Part shown: positions 9,928 to 20,246 of the stretch, piece by piece | Position numbering within the stretch: the stretch's first letter is position 1 | How the letters are laid out: every line of letters begins with the position of its first letter | Source: Kluyveromyces lactis | Lineage: Eukaryota; Ascomycota; Saccharomycetes; Saccharomycetales; Saccharomycetaceae | DNA: 64,000 nucleotides | Reading direction: 5' to 3' | Assembly: GCF_000002515.2 (NCBI RefSeq) | Contig: NC_006041.1 | Location: 1,240,001-1,304,000, forward strand | Program-made: the position numbers and the translations under genes | Notes under the pieces: generated by a model | The model's input: only the letters and a program-made list of their open reading frames with translations | Told to the model about the DNA's origin: nothing | The model's database searches: none

Positions 9928-10333
9928 ATGATCTACTGCCTTGAGTATATATATATATGTAACGAAATAGGTTGCAAATAAGTAAAAAGAAAGAAAGGAC
10001 AACAGCAGGATAGACAGATAGATACAGTAGTAGCATGAAAAAAAATGTGTCAAACTTCAGTCGGAATTGACAACTAGTTTGACTTCAATATAACTTTTGG
10101 CACATTTGAATTCCTTATATTGATTGTTCCCCCATCCCACCTCGAGATTGAAAAAAAAGAGACGGAATTCCGTTTCCGTATGGCCTTTCCGGATATTTCA
10201 CCAGATTAATTGAAGTTTCAACTGATATATCATCTCATCTCATCTCATCTCATCTTGTAGGACAAAAGCTCCGTAAAAGAGGCAATTGAATGATACCAGC
10301 TTTAGGTATTGATAATACCAATAAAATTTCATA
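9928..10333. other. Divergent promoter of the YFR006W-like gene and SAD1
   Basis: Contains a (TA)n TATA run at about 9946-9957 on the peptidase side and five CATCT repeats (10231-10255) on the SAD1 side. Nothing else is recognised. Confidence 0.5.
10231..10255 (-). repeat. (CATCT)5 tandem array, PAC-like (GATGAG) promoter repeat
   Basis: Five perfect 5-bp units, read on the minus strand as repeated AGATG, which makes overlapping GATGAGATGAG matches to the PAC/Dot6-Tod6 type element. It lies about 80 bp upstream of the SAD1 ATG. The regulatory role is inferred from similar elements upstream of LOC1, SPB4 and ULA1 in this window. Confidence 0.45.
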
Positions 10334-11767
10334 ATGGTATCAGTTAAACGGGAATTTGGCGAAATTATTGATAGTGATGGTGATGTTGATCACGATTCTA
10401 ACAAGGTTGGAAAGATAGATGTTCAACAGAAAAGATCGGTACCGAAGGTATACCTTGATCAGATTGATATGAAAAAATTAGATTTTGATAGAGAAAAGGT
10501 ATGTTCAGTTACTTTATCGCGTTCTAACGTATACTGTTGCTTATCCAGTGGGAAATATCTTCAGGGTAGGGGTCAAAATTCTGTTGCCTTTAAACATGCC
10601 ATTGAGTCAGACCATCATGTGTTTTTGAACCTGAAGAGTTTGAAAGTATATGTATTGCCCGAGAATTATGAGGCAGATGTGGTTCCAGGATCTTTGCTTT
10701 CAGATATAGTATATGCTGCTAGTCCCAGGTTTCATAATAGCCAATTACAAACGTTCCCCAAAGTTTGTCACGATTTGAATGACAAGAGGTATTTGAATGG
10801 GTTCGTTGGTATGAATAATTTGACTCCAGATGGTTATTCCGTAGTAGTGTTGCAAGCACTGGCCCATGTGCTGCCAATCCGTGATTACTTCCTGTTAGGG
10901 GAAAGTTCCAGTGGTTATAATACTGATGAAAATGATGGTCCGGGTTTAATAGGCTCTCTGTCCTTGTTAATACGGAAACTATGGAGTTGTAAACTGCTAC
11001 GAAGGAATATCTCACCCCATGAACTCTTAAACTATATATCACTTGTTTCAAAGAGAAGGTTTCCGGTGGATGATTCTAGAGATCCTCGTAGTTTCCTACT
11101 ATGGCTGATATCTTCACTCTGTGCGAGTAAAGAACCTTCTTTGGTACGGACTGTTACAGATCAGTTCCAGGGCCACGTTGAAATCACTTCGACTCCAATA
11201 GAAACTGTTGTTGATGAGAAGGGGAAAACTATGAAGTTTAAGAAGTTAGAAGCTGCCACCACTACACAAAAGACAAAATTCTGGTTACTTTCATTGGACT
11301 TACCACAAATGAACCTTTTCAGCAACGGTAACAGTGCTAACAGTGTATCTCAGACGAAACTGGAAACACTTTTACAAAAATTCAATGGCGAAACAGAATA
11401 CCATACCAAAGATTCCATCAAAACGTACCGTATATTGAAGCATCCTAAATTCCTAATACTTCATTTCAACAGGTTTGACAAAGGCTTCACTTCCATTAAA
11501 GATAGAAACAAAACTCTAGTAGAGTTCTCTGAAAAATTAGAATTCAGTGGTGTACACTATAAATTACTAGTAAATATCACCCATGATTGCGTAATACAAA
11601 TGAAAATATCGGATACAGAAGATTTGTTAGCCAGCAGATGGAAAGTACACCTCGCTGATACTTTACGCGACCAATGGTACGAGTTTGATGACATTGAAGT
11701 GAATAAGGTTGAGAAAGAGTTTCTTTTCCTTAAAGAATGTTACATTCAAATATGGCAACGCGTTTAG
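10334..11767 (+). CDS. SAD1: U4/U6.U5 tri-snRNP assembly factor, inactive ubiquitin-protease fold
   Basis: A 477-residue Sad1/USP39 orthologue needed for tri-snRNP assembly and pre-mRNA splicing in the nucleus. Residues 50-125 resemble the UBP-type zinc-binding domain (VYCCLSSGKYLQGRG...FKHAIESDHHVFL). The peptidase-like fold begins at GFVGMNNLTPDGYSVVVLQAL. There the catalytic Cys box of true ubiquitin proteases is replaced, as in the known catalytically dead Sad1/USP39 family. A C-terminal YHTKDSIKTYRILKHPKFLILHFNRF segment is typical of the fold. The gene is convergent with RPN11 (112 bp apart) and sits beside a YFR006W-like gene, matching the order YFR004-005-006. Confidence 0.9.
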   Translation: MVSVKREFGEIIDSDGDVDHDSNKVGKIDVQQKRSVPKVYLDQIDMKKLDFDREKVCSVTLSRSNVYCCLSSGKYLQGRGQNSVAFKHAIESDHHVFLNLKSLKVYVLPENYEADVVPGSLLSDIVYAASPRFHNSQLQTFPKVCHDLNDKRYLNGFVGMNNLTPDGYSVVVLQALAHVLPIRDYFLLGESSSGYNTDENDGPGLIGSLSLLIRKLWSCKLLRRNISPHELLNYISLVSKRRFPVDDSRDPRSFLLWLISSLCASKEPSLVRTVTDQFQGHVEITSTPIETVVDEKGKTMKFKKLEAATTTQKTKFWLLSLDLPQMNLFSNGNSANSVSQTKLETLLQKFNGETEYHTKDSIKTYRILKHPKFLILHFNRFDKGFTSIKDRNKTLVEFSEKLEFSGVHYKLLVNITHDCVIQMKISDTEDLLASRWKVHLADTLRDQWYEFDDIEVNKVEKEFLFLKECYIQIWQRV

Positions 11768-11879
11768 AAACTGCTTTCGTTATTCAGATTATCTACACTC
11801 TTGGATCGATTCATCATTTCATCGGCTAAAACTTATCTCGCAAATTGAAGTTGATGTATTTTTACTGTATGTAAGATGG

Positions 11880-12815
11880 TTATTTAATAGCAACAGAGTT
11901 AACACCCGCTGTTAATACAGATACTATATTGTCTTCCAAGAGCTTTTCAGCAGTCTCTGCAAGATGTCTTTTTGGATCCTGTTTTCCTACATAACGCGTT
12001 TTCAATTCTTCTTCACTCAATTCTCTCTCTTCCTCAATTCTCTTAGTGAATTGTTCAGCGATCTTAATCATTTTCTGAGTTTCACCCAAGTTGTGCTCCT
12101 CTCTTTCCTTGAAATCATGCATTTTTAGTCCCGATTGCCATTGTTCCTTATGTAGATTCATTAACATGTTCATTTCGGCGGAAGTCTTGTGATAATCGAT
12201 ATTAAGCGAGTAATAATGCCTATTTAGACCATGAATCAACGCTTGAATATTCGGTTTGTTGATCAACCCGATATTAGAAGTATTTTGCCTTGGTTCCTGG
12301 TTTCTCATGACAGTAGAAGGGTCAATTAGTCTGAATGCATCAATGACCACTTTACCCTTCACCGATTGAATAGGATCAACAACCACCGCCACAGCCCTGC
12401 TGTTTAATTGTTCAAATGATTTCTGAGTATTCACATCTACTGAAGATAACCAACAACCAAAACCCGGATGTGAATGGTACCATCCGACAACCATTTGATC
12501 TCTTCCTGTTTGTTTTAACATATCCATCATCTTAGCTTGAAAAACATCATCAACAGCCTCGACAGAAACACCTGTACCTGACTGAGGCATGGCAAACACA
12601 TCGACAACGTTTACTGTATAATCATCAACAAATTCTCCCAACATAAGACCCATGACTTCCATTGGAACACCAGCTCTCCCATGTTTCAACATCTTCAACA
12701 ATGCAAGAGAAGAAATGTACACAGTTTCCTTGGTGTCATCAAGGGGAACCTCGGTGGCATTGGCACCCATCATGCCTGCTCTTTGAGACATCATCATTCT
12801 TTGTAAACTTTCCAT
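11880..12815 (-). CDS. RPN11: 26S proteasome lid deubiquitinase Rpn11
   Basis: A 311-residue JAMM metalloprotease that removes ubiquitin chains from substrates entering the 26S proteasome. The MPN+ domain has the catalytic Glu (about E53, in [12 protein letters not shown]) and zinc ligands H114, H116 and D127 in [15 protein letters not shown]. The Rpn11 family's length and C-terminal helices (ending [13 protein letters not shown]) are conserved. The start at 12815 is the only sensible ATG. It is divergent from YPI1 with a 682-bp spacer that contains a PACE-like Rpn4 site. Confidence 0.97.
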   Translation of the reverse strand: MESLQRMMMSQRAGMMGANATEVPLDDTKETVYISSLALLKMLKHGRAGVPMEVMGLMLGEFVDDYTVNVVDVFAMPQSGTGVSVEAVDDVFQAKMMDMLKQTGRDQMVVGWYHSHPGFGCWLSSVDVNTQKSFEQLNSRAVAVVVDPIQSVKGKVVIDAFRLIDPSTVMRNQEPRQNTSNIGLINKPNIQALIHGLNRHYYSLNIDYHKTSAEMNMLMNLHKEQWQSGLKMHDFKEREEHNLGETQKMIKIAEQFTKRIEEERELSEEELKTRYVGKQDPKRHLAETAEKLLEDNIVSVLTAGVNSVAIK

Positions 12816-13497
12816 CTTTTGTTGAAGGATTTGAATTGCGGAGACGATAAATTGGCTTTTGTATCAGCGTTCTGTTTCTTGATATAATACTTCCTTAATA
12901 AAGTACCAACAAATTGAAATTCTTATTCTTTCCTGAGAAGTATGCAATTGTCTTGTAGATTTCAATTACTGTGTATCTAATACTGCTAATAATGACTTAT
13001 GGATACCACACGTACAGAGATGAGAATTCTTGACGAATTATCTGCTTATACCTTTATCAATTGTAAACTGTTTGCCACTGCATTACAAAGTTACGATCTT
13101 TCTTTTGGCTTATGGATTTAGTAGTCATTATTAACGAACATCACCACTTTCTGACCTTCAGATATTTAACCTCTTTCTTCCCTTTAAAAATGAGATGAGA
13201 CTGGAGTACTTCTATGCATACATGGATATCTCATATACAAAGCGAAGCTCCATGGTCTAGTACAGTCAAATACTCGAGAGCACGACTTGTTGAAGAAAAT
13301 ATTCCGTTTTATTGACGCCGAAGATTTTAGAAATAGGAAACGATTTCTTACATTATTCATACTTTGTTCCCAGTCCTTTGATAAGTGAAATTACGAAAGA
13401 TTATCAAGACTTAGACAGGAAAACTTTACCTATCGTCACGCTTTTTTTATCAGTTTGATCCATCATCATAATTAAACTTTGAAATATTTCCTAACAT
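12816..13497. other. Divergent promoter region RPN11/YPI1
   Basis: Holds a PACE-like sequence (13071-13079) and a TGAGATGAG stretch near 13191-13199. No gene is seen. Confidence 0.5.
13071..13079 (-). promoter_or_regulatory. PACE-like Rpn4 site
   Basis: Forward TTTGCCACT reads AGTGGCAAA on the minus strand, one base from the proteasome control element GGTGGCAAA. It is about 255 bp upstream of the RPN11 ATG and in the gene's orientation. Proteasome genes in yeast are typically driven by Rpn4 through this element. Confidence 0.55.
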
Positions 13498-13965
13498 ATG
13501 AGTGAAGGACCTTCTGCTCTTCCTGAAGGAACGCATACCGTCACTGTTACGGAGGTTCCGCAGCTGCTTCAATTGCGTGCTGGCCAGAATGAGAAAAACA
13601 AAACTAAGAAGAAGGACACCAAGTCTAAAGTAAGATGGGATGAGAAAGTAATAGATAATGAGAACATGAACAAGAAGAAAACTAAGATTTGTTGCATTTT
13701 CCATCCTAATACCCCATTAGAGAGTGATGAAGAAGAGGAAGGAGAGTGCGAGCACGATCATAATCATGGACATGATTCATCGTCTTCATCATCTTCGTCT
13801 TCTTCAGACGAGGATGAGGGAAAAAGCTTTGACGAAAGAAGAAAGGCAAGACTCGAAAGGCGGAGAAAAAAGCTTGAGCAAAAACGTCCACCAAGTCCGA
13901 ATGCATACGAAGTCCAGCCAGATTACAGCGCTTATAGAGATAAGAACAGAAAAGACGCTCAATGA
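13498..13965 (+). CDS. YPI1: Type 1 protein phosphatase inhibitor/regulator Ypi1
   Basis: A 155-residue small, hydrophilic regulator of PP1 (Glc7), related to human inhibitor-3. The PP1-docking motif KVRW is at residues 44-47, followed by [10 protein letters not shown] and the conserved KICCIFHP (about 63-70). The C-terminal half has a His/acidic patch, a run of ten Ser with acidic residues, then a highly charged basic segment, suggesting intrinsic disorder and phosphorylation. S. cerevisiae Ypi1 has about the same length and lies between RPN11 and NIC96, as here. Confidence 0.93.
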   Translation: MSEGPSALPEGTHTVTVTEVPQLLQLRAGQNEKNKTKKKDTKSKVRWDEKVIDNENMNKKKTKICCIFHPNTPLESDEEEEGECEHDHNHGHDSSSSSSSSSSDEDEGKSFDERRKARLERRRKKLEQKRPPSPNAYEVQPDYSAYRDKNRKDAQ

Positions 13966-14212
13966 TTTAGGAATTTGATCAGCATACTCTTTCACTTCTT
14001 GTACATTTCGTTGCATCTTCTACTCACTACAACAATGCACTGCTGAAAAGGTAATTGGCAGTTCAAATGTATATATATACATATGCATATATAATCTATC
14101 AGGCAATTATATCGAATAACAATCGACTTACACATGGTTATTTTATTGTATGCTATTATGGTAGGACGTCTGGGTTCTGACATAACTCAGGTGCTCATAA
14201 ATGAGAGCTCTG

Positions 14213-16795
14213 CTACAAACCAACTTCTATATTGATTAATATGCTGTAAGTTTCTCTTGGCATTTTGTATTGAATCATACCAGCATAAATCATACAATTT
14301 TTAGCAACACGTTTGAGAGAATCGATTTGCTGCTTTTTAGTCAAAGATTGGTAATCACTTTCGTTCAACTGCTTTATGATGTTAGAAATGCATAGCATTG
14401 TAATTATCAACAGGTTAGGTATGTTCTTTAATATATTCTCATCCAAATGTGTAAATTCTTGTGCTCTTTTTCTGGTCGAGCTTTCATCCGTGAACGGAAT
14501 TAAATCGAGATCTTCAATCTGTTGTAGGGTGTTTTGCCATTGGCGTGCTAGGAATGATGCTCTTATATCAGCTAGTTTCAACAAGACAATACATGTTTCT
14601 TTGTTTCTTGCCTGAACCTTTTTAGAGATTTCGATGTTGTTGATGTACACTTCGATTAACTTCTTTGCCATTAAGACGTAATTCGTTTCGCTGTTGTCAT
14701 TCAACCTAAAGAGGGATTGATTGAGGTCAGTGCTACTTAGAAGTTCTCCCAATAACTTGTTGATAATGGACATAACAATGTCATATTCTTCTGATAACTG
14801 GTACAACAACAAACTATCATGAATTCTTCTTTCTTCATCAGCCCTACGAGCAGCCTGTTCGGTAATCTTATACAAAAAGTCCTTCTGGTCCTCAAGCTGT
14901 AATAATGGGCGTCTTTCTTCAACTACACCGGGGATCCTAATTCCTTCAGAGTTGATCTTTCCGAGAAGTATGGTGAACTCTTTAGTTTCCAAGATCAATT
15001 CCCTGAGTGCCTCATACGCCCATTCAATCTGCTCTTTCTCATTCACTAGTGCGATGAGAATTAGATATTCGACAGCTATTCTTGGATCAGAGTACTTGAA
15101 CGACTTTGTGTAATTTCCTAATACCTTAACAAAGTTTATCCTTGTTTGGCCATCATTCACGGAGATCAACTCATCCTTTTTATAAGATGACACATGTAAC
15201 ATGCCATTTGCCGCTAGACCAATTGCCAAGTGAACAGCATCGATTTCATTTATTTTGTATGAGTACTGTACTGCTAGTTCATATTGTCCGCTTAACAAAA
15301 GGGCCTGTAGATAATAGTTTTTAAACATGTACTCACCGTAAGAGACAACAGTATGTTGGAAATCGCTGAGGGTATACCTTTCATATACTGGATCATCCAT
15401 ATCCATATCATCTTTGATTAACATCAAGTGAATCCATAACCAATCTTCCACGCTTAGAGTAATAGAAGAGATATTCTTCCTTGTCAAATCACATCTGCCA
15501 ATAATTTTGTAGACCGCCAAACGGAACGGATCGCTGTCCAAAGTGTTTTTGATATGCTGGTTATATTCTGTATGCAACCTTGAGACAAATTCCTGTGGAA
15601 GACGATGATCAGGAGACGTTACATAAGCTTTGAAGTATGTTAGGAAAGATTGCTCCACTTTTTTGAAACTCAATTTGTTGTTAACAACTACTTCTAGCGC
15701 GTCCTGCGGTAAACCAGCCCTTAGCAAATAAAAAATCAAGGCCCATACGGGAATTCCATTCACAATCGTAAGATTGTTAAATTTCCAAGTATTTTCACCA
15801 GTCTTCAGTTTGAGGTCAATAAATGCTCTAATTTTGTTAACATTGGTCGGTAAACCTTCGCTTGGATTCTTTGAATACAAATTGTCAACATAGCTCAAGA
15901 ACTGGTTTTCTAGGTATTTTTTGGAAAACTCAACAATATTTGGGGATTGATTTGTTGCATTATCTATAATCTCCCAACCGTCAAGTAGCTGTCTATACTT
16001 CGAGTCGGTCGTATTCTGAAAGATGGCAATGAACTCTTTGGTTAATTGAAAATCGTCATTATGTGATTGTCTTGAATTGTTAAACCTGTAAATAATTTTG
16101 GCATATTTCTCAAACTTTTCTCTAAGGATGTGATTTCCATTGACATTTGAATTTAAATCACCATCCAAGATACCACTACCAGGTGGTTTCCCCCAAAATA
16201 TTGGACCGTTGGGATCCAAAGGAGCCAAATTAGTCGTATCGTAGTTAGAACTATCCTGACGTTTCTTGACTAGGATCCCAAAGCTTTCTCTTACTTCATC
16301 TTTCCTTTGCTTCCAATCTAGGTTGAAGTTCTGATTAATGAAATTATCAAAATCCTTCGCTGCTAAAGACAATGATTGTTCAATGGAGGAAAGGATATTC
16401 TCATCCTTCTTAATATGTAAATAAGTGTCCAAATCACCATCGTTATAGCCTTGTGCAACCCGTTGTTCGGTTAACAACTCTGATGACTTAAGATTCTTCA
16501 AGGAACTCTCAATTTCGTGAAATTCAAGTCCACTTCCTGCTAAGAGATAATGAGCTTTTGTATGATTGGAATCGTGAGGAATTGTCTTACGCATCTCCTG
16601 TGCCCTCTTTTTCATCTCATTGACACTCAATAAGATAGCTCCAAGGTCAGATGAAGTAGAAGGTAAGTTCTTTGACGTTTCTAAAAGCTCATTGAATAAT
16701 TTCGATGAGCTCTTAGACGTGGAGCCACTAGTCTTTGCATCGTTTTGAAATGCAGATAGCATTGTATCACTGCTGATTTGACTGTTGATATTCAT
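14213..16795 (-). CDS. NIC96: Nuclear pore linker nucleoporin Nic96
   Basis: An 860-residue scaffold nucleoporin of the nuclear pore inner ring, linking the Nsp1-Nup49-Nup57 channel complex to the core. The N-terminal region contains heptad-like helices (about 20-130) that form the Nsp1-complex interaction segment. The remainder is the alpha-helical ACE1/Nic96 domain, with GPIFWGKPPGSGILDGDLN, WALIFYLLRAGLPQDALEVV and QALLLSGQYELAVQY. It lies in the expected order between YPI1 and the CIT3/PDH1-LOC1 block. No FG repeats, as expected. The start is ATG 16795. Confidence 0.95.
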   Translation of the reverse strand: MNINSQISSDTMLSAFQNDAKTSGSTSKSSSKLFNELLETSKNLPSTSSDLGAILLSVNEMKKRAQEMRKTIPHDSNHTKAHYLLAGSGLEFHEIESSLKNLKSSELLTEQRVAQGYNDGDLDTYLHIKKDENILSSIEQSLSLAAKDFDNFINQNFNLDWKQRKDEVRESFGILVKKRQDSSNYDTTNLAPLDPNGPIFWGKPPGSGILDGDLNSNVNGNHILREKFEKYAKIIYRFNNSRQSHNDDFQLTKEFIAIFQNTTDSKYRQLLDGWEIIDNATNQSPNIVEFSKKYLENQFLSYVDNLYSKNPSEGLPTNVNKIRAFIDLKLKTGENTWKFNNLTIVNGIPVWALIFYLLRAGLPQDALEVVVNNKLSFKKVEQSFLTYFKAYVTSPDHRLPQEFVSRLHTEYNQHIKNTLDSDPFRLAVYKIIGRCDLTRKNISSITLSVEDWLWIHLMLIKDDMDMDDPVYERYTLSDFQHTVVSYGEYMFKNYYLQALLLSGQYELAVQYSYKINEIDAVHLAIGLAANGMLHVSSYKKDELISVNDGQTRINFVKVLGNYTKSFKYSDPRIAVEYLILIALVNEKEQIEWAYEALRELILETKEFTILLGKINSEGIRIPGVVEERRPLLQLEDQKDFLYKITEQAARRADEERRIHDSLLLYQLSEEYDIVMSIINKLLGELLSSTDLNQSLFRLNDNSETNYVLMAKKLIEVYINNIEISKKVQARNKETCIVLLKLADIRASFLARQWQNTLQQIEDLDLIPFTDESSTRKRAQEFTHLDENILKNIPNLLIITMLCISNIIKQLNESDYQSLTKKQQIDSLKRVAKNCMIYAGMIQYKMPRETYSILINIEVGL

Positions 16796-17303
16796 AGTTC
16801 CACGATTGTGTGGATTTTACAATTCCAAAATCTGAACGGGTTAAAGATAATTTGATGCGATGGATAGCAACAATGTGTATTGATTTTCAAAGTATCTTCA
16901 ATGAATTATTTCCATCATCTATTCAACGTATTGATAGTTTACATTTTCTTTTATTGTTTTCTGTCTAATTTTTTTTAACTACAATGTTTTGCACCGTTAC
17001 CCGAACATGTGACGGGACAAAAAAATGGACAGCCAGAAATTGATCATGACAGTAATTAATATTAAAACATAAGTATGTATGTATTAACTCAAGAGAAAAT
17101 AAGTTAATTATATATTGTAATCTGGAATTGATGATTGCCAGAATCTTTTGATTCCTGTGGTCAGTTTTTGTAGAATAGAAAATGTTGTTTTGGTTACCAT
17201 TGAAATGTAGGTTTTACTTCGTTTAGTTCAAAAAAAGAGTTGAATGAAATGAAAAATTGATTGTGGTCGTTATACGTTGATGATGCTGTGCGAAGGACAA
17301 AGC
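16796..17303. other. NIC96 promoter and PDH1 3' region
   Basis: AT-rich spacer between two minus-strand genes. The only recognised element is a Reb1-type TTACCCG at 16997-17003, about 200 bp upstream of NIC96. Confidence 0.5.
16997..17003 (+). promoter_or_regulatory. Reb1-type site TTACCCG
   Basis: Matches the Reb1 core TTACCCG in the promoter of NIC96. Reb1 sites commonly set nucleosome-free regions upstream of housekeeping genes. Binding is inferred from the motif only. Confidence 0.4.
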
Positions 17304-18902
17304 TTAATCGCAGTACATGTTGACATATTCATCAACAGTTAAGTTTAAGAAACCGTCATCTGTACTTGCTTCCATTAAAGCTTCCACCTTTTCAATATCG
17401 CCGGCGAAATGTTCACGCAAATGGTGGTAGAATTTCTGCATCAATAGTGGGACACCTTCCTTTCTTCTTAGTCTGTGACCGATTGGATATTCTACGACCA
17501 CTTCATCTAAGACAGTCCCATCATTCAATTCTACTAACAAAGCGTTTGGGATTGATCTCTTTGATGGATCATGATAATCCAAAGTGAATTGGTCATCTTT
17601 AGTACAATACATCTTAGCTCTCAATTCGTCAATTTCAGGGTTGCTTGCTACTTCATCACTGTAATCGTCAGCCGTTAGTCTACCGTAAATTAATGGAATA
17701 GCAGTCATGTATTGAATACAATGATCTCTGTCAGCATAATTGTACAATGGACCCTCCTTGTCAATAATTCTCACAGCGGCTTCTTGAGTTCTAATTCTGA
17801 CCTTTTTAATGTCTTTGTAAGTTTTGCCCAACTCTGCCAACTGTTTATTCACCTTAATAGCTGCTTCCACTGCCGTTTGAGCATGGAATTCTGCTGGGAA
17901 CGATATCTTGAAAAGAACGTTTTCCATCACATAAGAACCGAAAGTGTCCCTTTGCTGGAAGGTGAATGGTTTACCTTTGAAAAGAACGTCATAAAAACCC
18001 CATGTCTTAGCGGTTAGTACGGAAGGAATTGTACCTGGACTTCCATTCTTCACCAAATATGCAATGTTGACAGCTCTTGCCACTGCGTCACCGGCAGCCC
18101 AAGATTTCCTGGAACCAGTATTTGGAGCATGCCTATAAGTTCTTAAAGCTTGTCCATCTACAAAAGCATGAGATAAAGCTTCTGTGGTCTGAGCTTCTGA
18201 TAGACCCAACATCTTGGAAACCACAGCAGTGGTAGCAACTTTGACCAAAACAACGTGGTCCAATCCTACCTTATTAAAGGAATTCTCCAAGGCAATAATA
18301 CCTTGAATCTCATGTGCTTTGATCATAGCTTCTAACACATCTTTCACGGTGAATAATCTTCCCTCATCACCTCCGGTGGCCTTTGACAATCTAGTTAAAT
18401 GATCTGCCACGGCAAGAATACCACCTAAATTATCAGAGGGATGTCCCCACTCTGCAGCTAACCAACAATCATTGAAATCCAACCAACGAATTAAAGTTCC
18501 GATAGCAAACGCACCTTTCACAGGGTCCATTCTATATTTAGTACCCAACACTTTGGTACCGTTAGGTACAATCGTGCCAGGCACAATTGGCTTGATAAGG
18601 TTTTTAGGTTGATCATATTTCAAAGCAGCCAAACCACAACCTAATGTGTCCAATAAACAGAGCCTTGCAGTTTCATAGGCTTCTGGAGAAGTGATACCTT
18701 TATTGTGAACATAAGAAGAAATTTTTCTTAATACTTCATCTGCTTCTGGTCTCTTATTATCGATGTTAATGGCTTCCTGAGAATAGTAATTTTTCATACT
18801 ATTCAATTGAGTTGCAATACCGTTATTAACGAATGTCGTTGGCCTCTTGTATGATAATCTGGCTATATTGTTAACACTTGATCTAGCTGATTGACGTAGC
18901 AT
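17304..18902 (-). CDS. PDH1: Mitochondrial 2-methylcitrate dehydratase (MmgE/PrpD family)
   Basis: A 532-residue MmgE/PrpD protein, counterpart of S. cerevisiae PDH1 (YPR002W). It is expected to dehydrate 2-methylcitrate in the mitochondrial methylcitrate cycle that disposes of propionyl-CoA. The N-terminus (MLRQSARSSVNNIARLSYKR) is a basic, acid-free presequence. Family hallmarks include RWLDFNDCWLAAEWGHPSDNLGGILAVADHL and SWAAGDAVARAVNIAYL, with FPAEFHAQTAVEAAI in the second half. It is followed in the same orientation by CIT3, which makes the preceding metabolite. The two genes are separated by a 1.3-kb spacer. Confidence 0.93.
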   Translation of the reverse strand: MLRQSARSSVNNIARLSYKRPTTFVNNGIATQLNSMKNYYSQEAINIDNKRPEADEVLRKISSYVHNKGITSPEAYETARLCLLDTLGCGLAALKYDQPKNLIKPIVPGTIVPNGTKVLGTKYRMDPVKGAFAIGTLIRWLDFNDCWLAAEWGHPSDNLGGILAVADHLTRLSKATGGDEGRLFTVKDVLEAMIKAHEIQGIIALENSFNKVGLDHVVLVKVATTAVVSKMLGLSEAQTTEALSHAFVDGQALRTYRHAPNTGSRKSWAAGDAVARAVNIAYLVKNGSPGTIPSVLTAKTWGFYDVLFKGKPFTFQQRDTFGSYVMENVLFKISFPAEFHAQTAVEAAIKVNKQLAELGKTYKDIKKVRIRTQEAAVRIIDKEGPLYNYADRDHCIQYMTAIPLIYGRLTADDYSDEVASNPEIDELRAKMYCTKDDQFTLDYHDPSKRSIPNALLVELNDGTVLDEVVVEYPIGHRLRRKEGVPLLMQKFYHHLREHFAGDIEKVEALMEASTDDGFLNLTVDEYVNMYCD

Positions 18903-20246
18903 TGTTAACTTAATTTTGTTTGAACTTCTTTCTATACTACTTCTCTAATCAAAATGTCAATTAAATATCAGCTAAACCAAATATTGACAAAGACCTAAAA
19001 ACAATTCTTCTATCAATCAAATATCAAGGATTTAATAGCTCTCTTATATAATTTGCCCAAGCCTTCAGCTCATTTATTTGTTAATTGTGACAGCTCTATA
19101 CTGTTCACAGGGTTACCCAAAAAGCTATCGATGACCAAGCCTAATTGAGTGTGGAAAAAAAGTTGGTCTCCATTAACTTACCTGTGTCAACCCTTTTTTC
19201 CAATGAGATGAGAAAGAGGGGTATAATGCGATGATCGATCGAAGGATGTGCGGGTACCATCCATGAATCAACTTCATTAATCAATCAAACCATACTCAAA
19301 ACCCTACCCTCTCTTTAAAAAACAAACAATCAGCCTTCCCTCAATATACACTATTTCACGGAGTAAGGAATTACACCTGATGACCTTGTTTTGTTCTTTG
19401 ATTCCCTAGTTTTCTTTTACCTGATTCTCTTAAAACGATAGTATTCGGTGAACTGCAAGTACTAACAGAATATGGAACAAATACATACATACATACATAC
19501 ATACCTACGCCCTTACTCATCATGTTAACTTTGCCTCCATTTTTTGTAGCCGTTTTCGCAGTTATTAATCAAGTCATTCTTTCATGGGTTAATCACTGTC
19601 CCTTAAAATCTTGTTTTCTTCTAATGTCGGACCCGTAACCGTTCGATCGACACTTGTTCTTAAGGGGAAGAAAGTGTCAAATCCAATTCCAACTCGGTAT
19701 CCGGGGTTCTTTTCTACCTCACAATAAGCTTGTGCTGATTTTTGTGTAAGTTTATCTGATAGAGTGATACATAATTCAAGAAGCTTTATCGTACAGGCCG
19801 GTTCGGTTACTAATTGTTGGGAAACGTATGAAAGTATGTATGGTTATGTTTCTATCTGTTATTGCGGGTTGCTAACAAGGTGAAGAAAAAAATGACATTA
19901 TCCTATTTGAGTAAAAAAATGTGGGGTAACGACGGATGACAGATGACAAGACAGGTGACAGAAAGTAGGACGACGGAGCTGCAGCGGATGTCCATCTTTT
20001 TCAATTCGGTGTGATCACCGGTTGGGGTTGAGTAGAACGGGACACGTCAGATTGGGACATGTGAATAGCCTTACATCACGTGATCGAGGTGAGAAGTTCA
20101 ATGGCATCGTTATTTCGAATTGTTATGTATTTTGGTGAATATAGCCGAATACGTAAATAGGTTAATTACATCTTCCTTTGTCATGTCATAAGTTATCATC
20201 AGTAGTAAAATTAATGGTTACAAACTCTTGTTCGTTTCATTTATAT
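18903..20246. other. Long PDH1 upstream region
   Basis: A 1.3-kb spacer with an (ACAT)n microsatellite at about 19483-19504, a CGG-N8-CCG inverted repeat at 20007-20020 and TCACGTGA at 20076-20083. The length fits a heavily regulated promoter. No gene or RNA is recognised. Confidence 0.5.
20007..20020. promoter_or_regulatory. CGG-N8-CCG inverted repeat (CGGTG-TGAT-CACCG)
   Basis: Arms CGGTG and CACCG around four bases give the everted/inverted CGG arrangement that zinc-cluster dimers bind. It is located between PDH1 and CIT3, nearer the CIT3 end. The factor is unknown and function is inference. Confidence 0.35.

Noticed and set aside
20076-20083. TCACGTGA sites (also 37217, 41483, 49521) as alternative centromeres.
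   Set aside because: None is followed by a long 90% AT stretch and a CCGAA-type CDEIII at the right distance.
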